Shown here: positions 1-7,000 of the stretch, piece after piece
Position numbering within the stretch: the stretch's first letter is position 1
Layout of the letters: each line of letters opens with the position of its first letter
Source of the DNA: Methylococcaceae bacterium
Lineage (GTDB): Bacteria > Pseudomonadota > Gammaproteobacteria > Methylococcales > UBA1147
Assembly (NCBI GenBank): GCA_022616595.1
Contig: JAKEEL010000087.1
Span: 1 to 10,063 of the forward strand
Reading direction: 5' to 3'
Length of the DNA: 10,063 nucleotides
Made by a program: the position numbers and the translations under genes
The notes under the pieces: generated by a model
Databases searched by the model: none
Seen by the model: only the letters and a program-made list of their open reading frames with translations
Told to the model about the DNA's origin: nothing

Positions 1-748
1 CGGGATTGGTCGTATAGTAGGTGAAGGATCCCTGGGTTCCGCGCAGATCCGGAACGCACATGGCGGAAAGCAAAGCTCCGGCGAATTTTTCCGGCGGGAA
101 GGTCAGAGGAACCCGCAGAATATTCGATGGTACGCCATGGTCGCCGAGAATATTCCAGAATGCCCGGCTTTTGCGCATATTGCGAATCAAGGGCTTCCCG
201 ATCGGAATCACCCATTCGCCGACTCGAATGGTCCTTGTAGTCGGACCGACCTCGGAACTCGAAAGCTTGGGCATATAGGTGCGGGTATCGCGATTCAGAA
301 AGTCGAAGATATTATGTCGTGACGGATCCACGCCGGTCATGAATGAGGACCAGGCAACCGGAGAAATCGAGGGGTACGTGGTTCGGAGTCTTGAATAACT
401 GCCCTGCTCCGCGAGTTTTTCAAGGTTGGGCAAATGTCCCTCCGCAATCCACCGGTCAACCAATTTGGGGTCGAGACCATCGAGTCCGAGTATCACCATG
501 CGTTTCAGATTCGAGCGGTTCAGGGCCTTGCGCCGCCGAACCGAACGGATTACAAAACGCAGCGGCCAGATCAACAACGATCCGATCCCGGCCAACAGGG
601 CCGCGAATAGAGCCATGAACGAACCGATGAACGCAAATCCGGCTCCCGGACCGACATAGGCATACGCGGTGCTTGGCAGGATCGAAATCAATGCCAATAA
701 AATCACACCGCAGGAAAGACCGCTTCGCAGCGAATTTTTTTCGTGCAT
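1..748 (-). CDS. Membrane-anchored type I phosphodiesterase / alkaline phosphatase superfamily protein (3' end outside window)
   Basis: 249 codons are visible from ATG at 748, and the frame stays open to the left edge, so the C-terminal part is missing. Residues 1-30 resemble a signal peptide or first membrane segment ending in AYA, followed by YVGPGAG and a second hydrophobic stretch (about 38-63) with a basic end (RSVRRRK). The enzyme domain starts near residue 85 with VILGLDGLD; D90 should be the first metal ligand. Residues 123-151 carry TTYPSISPVAWSSFMTG, then HNIFDF; by eye S129 aligns with the nucleophilic Thr/Ser of the nucleotide pyrophosphatase/phosphodiesterase family. The second metal site lies beyond the edge. 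The family hydrolyses phosphodiesters or phosphomonoesters, and this member would be membrane-anchored; topology and substrate are unknown. AGAGG lies 13 bases before the ATG. A sulfotransferase gene lies upstream on the same strand. Confidence 0.85.
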   Translation of the reverse strand, partial: MHEKNSLRSGLSCGVILLALISILPSTAYAYVGPGAGFAFIGSFMALFAALLAGIGSLLIWPLRFVIRSVRRRKALNRSNLKRMVILGLDGLDPKLVDRWIAEGHLPNLEKLAEQGSYSRLRTTYPSISPVAWSSFMTGVDPSRHNIFDFLNRDTRTYMPKLSSSEVGPTTRTIRVGEWVIPIGKPLIRNMRKSRAFWNILGDHGVPSNILRVPLTFPPEKFAGALLSAMCVPDLRGTQGSFTYYTTNP

Positions 749-848
749 GGGAATGCGATTACCTCTTTGGAATAACAGGGATGATAATTCGGATCCGGAC
801 CGGAGCGATCGAAGCGCCGGAAACAGGAGTCATGTTCAGGAAATCCAT

Positions 849-876
849 ATTTTAACGAATCCGAATCCAGTGTGAA
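849..876 (-). promoter_or_regulatory. Putative sigma-70 type promoter for the phosphodiesterase gene
   Basis: Read on the minus strand, TTCACA (871-876, one mismatch to TTGACA) is followed by a 16-base spacer and TAAAAT (849-854, one mismatch to TATAAT). It lies in the 152-base gap upstream of the phosphodiesterase and would give a leader of roughly 95 bases. This is a consensus match by eye only. Confidence 0.4.
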
Positions 877-900
877 TTGACGTGCGTTTCGCGAACAGGA

Positions 901-1536
901 CTAGGACAGGCTCAATCGTTGAGATTTTTCTTTTCGATTTCGATAAAGGGCGGAATCAACCACCGAGGCCATCGCACCCACATCCAGTAAACCGCCCAGA
1001 AATTCGTTCACTTTCCTCGCCGATTCGAAAGGATCCTGAATGACCTGTGTATATTGAAGCTCCAGCACTTCGAAATTCGGCGCCCTGCGCAGGAACACTT
1101 TGGTATTGATCAGATGGTTCCGGTAAGCTTCGATCGCCTTGTCGTCGCCGATCGGGTTGGGTTCGCCGCGCCGGTCCAGCATCTTGTTCTGAGACGCAAC
1201 GATTTCCTCGAGGTTCCGGCGCAGTAAAATGACTTTGTAATAATTTTCGTCCGGAAGGTCTTTGAGGAGGTGCGAGATCACTTTGATCGTGCGACCGCGC
1301 GCGGCGCGGAGCCATGACTTATCCGGGTCTTTCTCAAGATCCTTGACCCGTTCATCCTCGAAATATCCCTTCGGGTTGTCGGGATCCGATTCACGCACCC
1401 GGTCGCTGACGACCTCCATCCCCCCGGAAGCAAGCATATTCATCAGCATCGAGGTACCGGATCGCGGCAGGCCGGAAACCACAATGATTTCCTTACCGTA
1501 GCGGAATTTTTTTAGAAATTGTTTGGCGATCTTCAT
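901..1536 (-). CDS. Sulfotransferase family protein (short, P-loop type)
   Basis: A 211-residue protein likely to transfer sulfate from PAPS to a hydroxyl or amine acceptor. The 5'-phosphosulfate-binding loop is clear at residues 21-30 (SGLPRSGTSM), directly after a hydrophobic strand (EIIVV). The 3'-phosphate site is probably R107/R108 and S116 in VILLRRNLEEIVASQ. A central NPKGYFEDE segment (55-63) is typical of bacterial sulfotransferases. There is no signal peptide or membrane segment, so it should be cytoplasmic. The ATG at 1536 follows a G-rich run (GGGGG) about nine bases upstream. The acceptor cannot be read from sequence. The gene lies 152 bases before the membrane phosphodiesterase, which has its own candidate promoter, so a shared function is only possible. 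Some proteins of this fold are annotated simply as P-loop NTPases, but the loop here is PRSGTS, which favours a sulfotransferase. Confidence 0.82.
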   Translation of the reverse strand: MKIAKQFLKKFRYGKEIIVVSGLPRSGTSMLMNMLASGGMEVVSDRVRESDPDNPKGYFEDERVKDLEKDPDKSWLRAARGRTIKVISHLLKDLPDENYYKVILLRRNLEEIVASQNKMLDRRGEPNPIGDDKAIEAYRNHLINTKVFLRRAPNFEVLELQYTQVIQDPFESARKVNEFLGGLLDVGAMASVVDSALYRNRKEKSQRLSLS

Positions 1537-1550
1537 TCACTAAACCCCCA

Positions 1551-1563
1551 AGGCGGGCCGCCT
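1551..1563. repeat. Short inverted repeat just upstream of the sulfotransferase start
   Basis: AGGCGG and CCGCCT form a perfect 6-bp inverted repeat around one base. In the minus-strand transcript it lies directly before the G-rich ribosome binding site of the sulfotransferase gene, so a hairpin there could affect initiation. The single-base loop makes an RNA hairpin less stable than the symmetry suggests; a protein-binding site is equally possible. Confidence 0.3.
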
Positions 1564-1612
1564 CGTATTTGTTGGATTGATCATGCCGATTCATAATAAT
1601 CAAGCGGCCCGG

Positions 1613-1653
1613 GGCTTCCGAAAGTATCCGGCATGTTTCTGGACCAGGAAGCC
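1613..1653. repeat. 7-bp inverted repeat downstream of the zinc-binding small protein gene
   Basis: GGCTTCC (1613-1619) and GGAAGCC (1647-1653) are perfect complements separated by 27 bases. The repeat lies 26 bases beyond the stop of the 61-residue protein gene on the minus strand. There is no T-run after it, so a rho-independent terminator is not supported. Confidence 0.22.
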
Positions 1654-1678
1654 GCCGGCGATTTAATCAGCGCTCTCT

Positions 1679-1864
1679 TTATAGCAATTCCACCTTGGTT
1701 TTGCCGCATCGACGGCATTGGAAAAGCGTGATCAGCTTTCCTTGCCTGGCGTCAAAATGCTGGTCCTTAACGATCACCCATTTATGGAACCCGCTTCTAC
1801 AAAAGGACAGGCCCTTGAAACGTTCTGAAACTCTGGGCTTTCTGAATGGTAAAACTTCACCCAT
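1679..1864 (-). CDS. Small conserved protein with putative zinc-binding Cys/His residues
   Basis: A 61-residue basic protein starting MGEVLPFRKPRVSE. It has C22 and H27 in FCRSGFHKW and C50-x-x-C53 in FQCRRCGK, which together could coordinate one zinc ion as a small zinc-ribbon-like fold. No membrane segment or signal is present, so it is probably cytoplasmic. The start is well supported: GGAGG lies nine bases before the ATG at 1864. From memory, very similar short proteins (LPFRKP start, GFHKW, C-terminal CxxCG) occur as hypothetical proteins in gammaproteobacteria; I know of no experimental function. The gene stands alone between gaps of 142 and 161 bases. The opposite-strand frame over it shows no family resemblance. 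Confidence 0.75.
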   Translation of the reverse strand: MGEVLPFRKPRVSERFKGLSFCRSGFHKWVIVKDQHFDARQGKLITLFQCRRCGKTKVELL

Positions 1865-2025
1865 GCCAACCTACCTCCGGACCCCCTGAATCATCATCCA
1901 TCCCGACCACACCGGCCCGAACAACCGCTTACGCGGATAATCACCGAAATCAAGAACCCGGCGAGCGTGCTTATTCAGTGTTCAAGCCCGTCCCGACCGC
2001 TTTCAAATCGCGGAGTTCGGAACCT

Positions 2026-2376
2026 TTATGAAGTCGTGGAGCCGTAGTCGGCCGTGCTCATCGAGGCTACGATATCATTGAATTCACAAACGCGGCTCTG
2101 GCCGATGATGGCCAGTTCGAATCCGATTTCGAGCACTGTCGACAGCAAGCGGGGGATTTTATAAACCAGAAAACCCAGATAACCGACGATCGGCAGCGAA
2201 AGCACGGCGGCCAAGGCTCCGGGCAGACCGATCCAGGCCAACAGAGCACTGATCTGTGCCACCACATCCAGCGGGATCAGTATCAAAGTCCCGAAATAGG
2301 TCAACACAATAAATGTAAACAATAGAAAAACAATCAGTTGTGCGATGCGGACAAGAACAATATTGATGCGATTCAT
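2026..2376 (-). CDS. Small hydrophobic membrane protein of unknown function
   Basis: A 116-residue protein with hydrophobic stretches at about 9-33 (QLIVFLLFTFIVLTYFGTLI) and 38-72, the second probably two segments broken near GLPGA (50-54), giving two or three membrane spans. The C-terminal ~40 residues are polar and mixed (FELAIIGQSRVCEFNDIV, then a Ser/Thr-rich tail) and probably lie in the cytoplasm. GGAGG lies 13 bases before the ATG at 2376, a little far but strong. I do not recognise the family. It lies 90 bases downstream of the rhomboid gene on the same strand, separated by a possible promoter, so co-transcription is uncertain. No catalytic motif is visible. Confidence 0.62.
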   Translation of the reverse strand: MNRINIVLVRIAQLIVFLLFTFIVLTYFGTLILIPLDVVAQISALLAWIGLPGALAAVLSLPIVGYLGFLVYKIPRLLSTVLEIGFELAIIGQSRVCEFNDIVASMSTADYGSTTS

Positions 2377-2431
2377 TGTAAAAATTTATCCTCCGAGCTT
2401 CAGGGTTCATTCGGGATTTACAAAATCAAAT

Positions 2432-2460
2432 AGTATACCCTATCGACTGTTGGGTATTGA
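2432..2460 (-). promoter_or_regulatory. Possible promoter overlapping an inverted repeat
   Basis: On the minus strand TATACT (2432-2437) is a good -10 match, but the -35 position (2455-2460, TCAATA) is poor. The interval contains a 6-bp inverted repeat, ATACCC (2435-2440) and GGGTAT (2452-2457), placed so that a dimeric repressor bound there would cover the promoter. It could instead act as a weak hairpin after the rhomboid gene. Confidence 0.3.
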
Positions 2461-2466
2461 ATTCTT

Positions 2467-3162
2467 TTAGCGATCTCCGGGCAGATTGCGGGAAAGCAGG
2501 AAAAATCGATGCAGCAGGGCTCCGGCAACAAAACCGCCCAGATGCCCCCACCAGGCGACATCCATGTAGGCCTGGCCCGCGACCAATGCCGTGGCTGCCT
2601 CATAAAGTTGAAAGATGACCCATACGCCGAGAAAGGCGATCGCGGGAACCTGAATGAAAATCGGCAAAAATAGAATCGGGATCCAAATCACGATTTTGGC
2701 GTAAGGATACAAAAAGAAATATGCGCCGAGAACGCCGGCAATCGCTCCCGAAGCTCCCACGGTCGGCATCTGCGAGTCCGGATTGTAAATCAGGTGCACG
2801 AGGCTGCCGATCAGGCCGCAAATCAGATAGAACATCAGAAAGCGCGGCTTTCCCATGACATCCTCTATATTGTCCGCAAAAATCCAGATCAGCCAGATAT
2901 TGAACAGCAAATGAGACCAACCCGCGTGCAGGAACATACAACTCAGAAAAGGCAGGTAATTCCTTGGCGGGTAGCCCAGAGCGACGGCCCATTCGGGATG
3001 AAAATAACGCGCAGGCACGAGTCCATAAAGATGCAGGTACTGCACGGCCACCGGCTCGTCAAGCAGCTTGAGCAGCAGGAATATTACGATATTCACACCG
3101 ATCAGGACCCATGTAACCACGGGCGTGTTTTCGCAGGGAATCGTATCCCGAACCGGAATCAT
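2467..3162 (-). CDS. Rhomboid family intramembrane serine protease
   Basis: A 231-residue polytopic membrane protein that should cleave single-pass membrane proteins within the bilayer. The catalytic pair is intact: S138 in GASGA and H207 in WWGHLGG. The oxyanion-region residues H84 and N88 are present in HAGWSHLLFN, and the family's start pattern (MIPVRDTIP, then hydrophobic NIVIFLLL) is seen. About six membrane spans can be placed at 15-33, 70-95, 108-125, 135-152, 157-180 and 203-222. Length fits the bacterial rhomboid/GlpG-like core without an extra N-terminal domain. The ATG at 3162 has only a weak ribosome binding site, inside a perfect 12-bp palindrome. Its substrate cannot be told from the neighbours (small membrane protein downstream, DUF2232-like protein upstream). 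Confidence 0.93.
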   Translation of the reverse strand: MIPVRDTIPCENTPVVTWVLIGVNIVIFLLLKLLDEPVAVQYLHLYGLVPARYFHPEWAVALGYPPRNYLPFLSCMFLHAGWSHLLFNIWLIWIFADNIEDVMGKPRFLMFYLICGLIGSLVHLIYNPDSQMPTVGASGAIAGVLGAYFFLYPYAKIVIWIPILFLPIFIQVPAIAFLGVWVIFQLYEAATALVAGQAYMDVAWWGHLGGFVAGALLHRFFLLSRNLPGDR

Positions 3163-3168
3163 CTGATC

Positions 3169-3180
3169 ATCCGGCCGGAT
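3169..3180. repeat. 12-bp perfect palindrome at the rhomboid ribosome binding region
   Basis: ATCCGGCCGGAT is fully palindromic and ends six bases before the rhomboid ATG, over the position where a ribosome binding site is expected. It could be an operator-like site or simply chance in GC-rich DNA. Confidence 0.3.
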
Positions 3181-3333
3181 CGAAGGCCTCGACCCGACTT
3201 GCAGCGTTCGATGACGACCCTGCGATTCTGGCGAGCCGCGACGCGTTGATCGGGCCGTGTTCCGATAATCGTTCCACCGAGGTCAAAAGGTCTATCTGCG
3301 GTTTTGGATGGGATGTAGATTTCGAAACCGCCT

Positions 3334-4203
3334 TTACTTTCGGGAGCGGAAATCGATAAATGAATCCGCCGCGCCGAGGATCGCAAGCCCCGGGATCAGA
3401 ATCCACGGCAAAAATATCAACCCGAGATAGGGTGCAACCAGCCAGTTCCGGTTCAATCTGCGCCGCACCACGATTCCATGCAGCACGGAAAGCCCCGGAA
3501 AGAAATAAACCATGATCGCGACCATGAACAGATCGGTCATCATCTGGGTGTTGAGAAAACTCGATGCGATCAGCACGACAAGAATCCCGACCAGAACCGA
3601 GCGCGGAAGTTTAATCGCGACAAACTCTGCGGCAAAGCCGCCCGGATTAAAAAGCTTCCCCTGCATCCAGCGCGCAAACAGCACCGTAAACATCGCACCG
3701 AAACCGAGCAGCATGGCAACAAAACCATTCGCCAGACGGATATTCTCTTCGGGCCCGAATTCCACGGTCGCAGAGTCGCGAACGCCGGGCATCGCGGTTT
3801 GGATCCATTCGTTCCACCAGGATACGACATCGCCGACGGCCAGATACATTCCGACTACGAACAACGCGCACACCAAACCCACTGCCATCAGGGCATTCGC
3901 CTGCGACGCCGTGCTGCGCAGCCACCACGCTCCTACCATGACCGGCAGCCACAACCCGAAAACCACCGGAAACGGAAATCCCGGCCTGGCCGGGGAAAGC
4001 ATCCAGGAAACCACGATCAGCAGCGCGGAGACCGCAAGAATGTAAAAAGCCTGGGCCATCCCTTTACGCAAGGCCACCAGCGCGACCGCAGCGCCGCTGA
4101 ATATGCTCAAAGGCAGTAAAAAAAGAGACATCGCACCGAAAAATCCGGTGACGAATATCGCATTGAACCTGCCGGCCAAGATGAAATTAGCGAGTCCACG
4201 CAC
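3334..4203 (-). CDS. DUF2232/YybS-like polytopic membrane protein
   Basis: A 289-residue integral membrane protein with about eight hydrophobic segments. I set the start at GTG 4203: GAGGG lies ten bases upstream, and VRGLANFILAGR then lines up with the MRALAEFI-type N-terminus I recall for the pseudomonad protein. A TTG two codons further upstream (4209) is the longer alternative. Diagnostic features are FARWMQGKLFNPGGFAAEF (about 180-198), followed by a basic cytoplasmic loop (VVRRRLNR), and an ending DSFIDFRSRK. In many gammaproteobacteria the relative lies between rpsR and rplI; here neither gene is adjacent. The function is not established. It is transcribed away from the ribAD-like gene, from a shared 328-base intergenic region. 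Confidence 0.75.
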   Translation of the reverse strand: MRGLANFILAGRFNAIFVTGFFGAMSLFLLPLSIFSGAAVALVALRKGMAQAFYILAVSALLIVVSWMLSPARPGFPFPVVFGLWLPVMVGAWWLRSTASQANALMAVGLVCALFVVGMYLAVGDVVSWWNEWIQTAMPGVRDSATVEFGPEENIRLANGFVAMLLGFGAMFTVLFARWMQGKLFNPGGFAAEFVAIKLPRSVLVGILVVLIASSFLNTQMMTDLFMVAIMVYFFPGLSVLHGIVVRRRLNRNWLVAPYLGLIFLPWILIPGLAILGAADSFIDFRSRK

Positions 4204-4531
4204 GATCAAAAAACCCTCGACTTTCCCGATTATTCTGAATTAAAACTACTCCCCGATTCGTTCCTGCACTGGCAATAAGAACCGGTTTCGCCGGCGCGGC
4301 TTCGCTTGATTCAGCCGGCTGACCCAAAGCGCCACAAAGAGAATACAATACACTCCACCTTCCGGATTTCGACCATCTTCGAACGATCACTCGATTTTCT
4401 TCCCTTCGAACTATCCGCCACCTGACAGTGTTTTTCCGCGATACAGCATATCCATTAACCAGGGAAATTAGAAGCTGTCCGACCGGATATTTCCAAACAT
4501 CGCCCGGTCCGGCCGGTGTTTTCCGGATCGC
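4204..4531. other. Divergent intergenic region, no gene seen
   Basis: 328 bases separate the leftward DUF2232-like gene from the rightward cyclohydrolase gene and must hold both promoters. I looked for an FMN riboswitch, which often precedes riboflavin genes, and did not find its conserved core. GC-rich short palindromes (for example CCGGCCGG near 4510) lie close to the cyclohydrolase start. CTGACA near 4425 resembles a -35 box, but no matching -10 stands out. Confidence 0.4.
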
Positions 4532-5962
4532 ATGCCTTGCATGGTATTGTATAGAGCAGATTATCCGAAACAACATCTGATGAATAATATCCGCGCAACG
4601 GACAATAAAAGCAAAGTGATACCAAGTACCCAACCGAAAGTTTCCAATATCGTCCGCACCCGCATTCCAACCGAATACGGTGACTTTATGCTCTACTACT
4701 ACGGAAACACCGTCGATGACAAAGAACATGTAGCCCTCGTGAAAGGAAATGTTAGCGGGCGGACGGGAGTGCCCGTTCGCATCCATTCTGAATGTTTCAC
4801 CGGCGATGTGCTGAGTTCCAGACGTTGCGACTGCCGTGATCAACTGCATTCTTCGATGAGTTTCATCGGTAATTCGGATTGCGGTATCCTGGTTTATCTG
4901 CGCCAGGAAGGCCGCGGCATCGGTCTTCTGGAAAAACTGAAGGCCTACAATCTCCAGGACCAGGGTTTCGATACCGTGGATGCGAATATTCAGCTCGGAC
5001 ACCGGCCGGATGAACGCAACTATGCGCTCGCGGCATTGATCCTCAGCGATCTCAGGGTCCGCTCGGTCAAGATCATGACCAACAATCCGAACAAGATATC
5101 GGATCTCAGCGAACTCGGGATTCAGGTCGACGAACGAATTCCGATCGAAGTCGGGCATCACAACGAAAACGCACACTACCTGAAGACCAAGGTCGAGAAG
5201 TTGTCCCACATGCTGTCACTCAATCAGCGTCCCCGGCCTGTCGCGGGACTGCTGTTTTTGCAGCGGCTCGTGAACCACCTGGGCGCGGCCCGATCCGTAC
5301 CAGGCAGCGTACCTTTCGTCACGGTCAGTTATGCTCAAAGCATCGACGGCAGCATCGCATCGAGAAGCGCGGACTCCCTGTCCCTGAGCTGCCCAAAATC
5401 TCTGGAAATGACCCATTTTTTAAGATCCCAGCACGACTGTCTTCTGGTCGGGATCAACACCGTGCTCGCGGACGATCCGCAGTTGACCGTCCGTTATTGC
5501 GAAGGCCCGAACCCGCAACCCATCATTCTGGACAGCCTGCTTCGCTTTCCCGCTGAAGCCAGGCTCTTGAAAGGGCAAGACCTTCCACCGATCATTTTAA
5601 CGACCGACCGGGCTCCGGCCGAGCGCAGGCGGCACCTCGAATCTCTGGGCGCGCGCATCATTCCGGTCAAGGCCGATCTTGATCATCGGGTCGATCTGAA
5701 CAGCGCGCTTGAGGTAATCGCGGCTCTCGGATACACGTCCGTCATGGTTGAAGGGGGAGCCACGATCATCGGTCAGTTCCTGGGCCGGCAACTCGTGAAT
5801 TACTGCATCGTGACGATCGTACCCCGGTTGGTCGGGGGGCTTAAAGCCGTCGAAGACCTGAATCGGCCTTCAGGCGCCCCTCCGCTGATTATCGATCACT
5901 GCCAGTACCAGCGGCTCGGTTCCGATATTATCGCCTACGGAGCGATTAAATCCGCGGAATGA
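4532..5962 (+). CDS. GTP cyclohydrolase II fused to RibD-type pyrimidine reductase domain
   Basis: Residues ~40-228 are a full GTP cyclohydrolase II: zinc cysteines C88, C99 and C101 in SECFTGDVLSSRRCDC, the GTP-binding YLRQEGRGIGL (122-132), Y139, catalytic D160 and R162 in RPDERNY, and TNNPNK (183-188). This domain opens GTP to formate, pyrophosphate and 2,5-diamino-6-ribosylamino-pyrimidinone phosphate. Residues ~260-476 are the RibD C-terminal reductase fold: SYAQSIDG, VGINTVLADDPQLTVR (306-321) and MVEGGATIIG (405-414), which reduces the ribosyl chain with NADPH. The RibD deaminase domain is absent, and so is a DHBP synthase (RibB) domain. The start is uncertain: ATG 4532 has little ribosome binding site, and ATG 4580 or GTG 4616 would still keep the whole domain. 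It overlaps the next gene by four bases (ATGA). It may serve riboflavin, or more probably a dedicated pathway with its neighbours. Confidence 0.9.
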   Translation: MPCMVLYRADYPKQHLMNNIRATDNKSKVIPSTQPKVSNIVRTRIPTEYGDFMLYYYGNTVDDKEHVALVKGNVSGRTGVPVRIHSECFTGDVLSSRRCDCRDQLHSSMSFIGNSDCGILVYLRQEGRGIGLLEKLKAYNLQDQGFDTVDANIQLGHRPDERNYALAALILSDLRVRSVKIMTNNPNKISDLSELGIQVDERIPIEVGHHNENAHYLKTKVEKLSHMLSLNQRPRPVAGLLFLQRLVNHLGAARSVPGSVPFVTVSYAQSIDGSIASRSADSLSLSCPKSLEMTHFLRSQHDCLLVGINTVLADDPQLTVRYCEGPNPQPIILDSLLRFPAEARLLKGQDLPPIILTTDRAPAERRRHLESLGARIIPVKADLDHRVDLNSALEVIAALGYTSVMVEGGATIIGQFLGRQLVNYCIVTIVPRLVGGLKAVEDLNRPSGAPPLIIDHCQYQRLGSDIIAYGAIKSAE

Positions 5963-6987
5963 AGGCCTCAGCGATTTTCCACACCGAACCCGGGAAATCG
6001 GAATGCCGGGAAATTGGGCTCGCAGCTCCAAAGGAAGACGAAGTTCTCATCGAGTCGATCTGTTCCGCGATCAGCCCCGGTACCGAGTCGATGATTTACC
6101 GCGGCCACATGCCGTCCGGAATGCGCGGGGATTCGGTCATTCCGAGCCTTGCCGGCGATCTCGTCTATCCGTTTCGCTATGGTTATGCCGTGGTCGGCAG
6201 AATCATCGAATGCGGCTCCGCCGTGGACCCGAACTGGGCAGGCCGAATGGTCTTCGTGTTCCACCCGCATCAGAACAGGCTCGTCGTTCCGATCCGGGAA
6301 TGCCTTGCGATTCCCGAAGAACTCTCGGTCGACGATGCGCTATTCCTGCCGAACATGGAAGCCGCGCTGAATTTCGTCATGGACGCCGATCCGGTATTCG
6401 GCAGCCGGGTCATCATCTTCGGCCTCGGCGTGGTCGGCCTATTGACTGGTTGGCTGCTGCATAAATTTCCGCTCGACCGTCTGATCGCGGCCGACCCGCT
6501 GGACTACAGAAGAAAACGCGGAAGCGATTTCGGGCTCTCGATCCTGATCGATCCGCTCGACGAGAAACAATGGCAATCCCTGTTGAAGGAACTATTCGAC
6601 GATCAAGGTTGCGGCGGGGTCGATATCGCGTTCGAACTCTCGGGTAATATGCAAACCCTGAACCAGGCTATCGAAGCCACCGGATTTTCCGGAACAATCG
6701 TATCGGGCTCGTGGTACGGAACACAGAACCGAAGGCTGGATCTCGGCGGCCATTTTCACCGACGCAGGATCAATATCGTATCCAGCCAGGTCAGCACCAT
6801 CCATCCGCGGCTCGGCGGGCGCTGGACGAAACAACGCAGAATCGATCTCGCCTGGAAAATGATTCGCGACATGCGCCCGGCCTCCCTGATCAGCCACCGG
6901 TTTTCTCCGCGTGATTGCGACCGCGCCTTCCAGGTTGCGAGTCAACGTCTGGAGAATGCTCTCCAGGTTATTTTCGAATATTCGTGA
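5959..6987 (+). CDS. Medium-chain dehydrogenase/reductase, BchC-like, without the usual zinc ligands
   Basis: A 342-residue oxidoreductase of the alcohol dehydrogenase superfamily. The nucleotide-binding Rossmann motif is GLGVVG (155-160), after strand RVIIF, and D179 near the end of the second strand (IAADP) is a candidate ribose contact. The N-terminal half has ISPGTES (38-44) where classical zinc enzymes have CGSDxH, and RYGYAVVGRI (73-82) in place of the GHE motif, so the catalytic zinc ligands appear lost. This pattern matches the BchC-like subgroup (GIS-x-GTE, PGYE). It probably oxidises or reduces a hydroxyl or carbonyl on the pathway intermediate with NAD(P). Its ATG overlaps the cyclohydrolase stop (ATGA), implying translational coupling; the next gene follows after 13 bases. 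Substrate unknown. Confidence 0.85.
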   Translation: MKASAIFHTEPGKSECREIGLAAPKEDEVLIESICSAISPGTESMIYRGHMPSGMRGDSVIPSLAGDLVYPFRYGYAVVGRIIECGSAVDPNWAGRMVFVFHPHQNRLVVPIRECLAIPEELSVDDALFLPNMEAALNFVMDADPVFGSRVIIFGLGVVGLLTGWLLHKFPLDRLIAADPLDYRRKRGSDFGLSILIDPLDEKQWQSLLKELFDDQGCGGVDIAFELSGNMQTLNQAIEATGFSGTIVSGSWYGTQNRRLDLGGHFHRRRINIVSSQVSTIHPRLGGRWTKQRRIDLAWKMIRDMRPASLISHRFSPRDCDRAFQVASQRLENALQVIFEYS

Positions 6988-7000
6988 AGGAATCAAAATC

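Noticed and set aside
1613..1653. Rho-independent terminator after the 61-residue protein gene
   Set aside because: The stem is only seven base pairs with a 27-base loop and no following T-run on the transcribed strand.
3478..4119. 213-residue plus-strand frame opposite the DUF2232-like gene
   Set aside because: Extremely rich in His, Arg, Gln and Lys, as expected from the complement of a hydrophobic membrane protein gene; no domain.
4204..4531. FMN riboswitch before the ribAD-like gene
   Set aside because: Short pieces such as CCGACCGG are present, but the conserved core and paired stems of the RFN element could not be found.
4187..5209. 340-residue open frame on the minus strand opposite the cyclohydrolase domain
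   Set aside because: It lies across a complete, motif-rich GTP cyclohydrolase II on the other strand, shows no recognisable domain, and extends into the DUF2232-like start. It is best explained as an antisense shadow.
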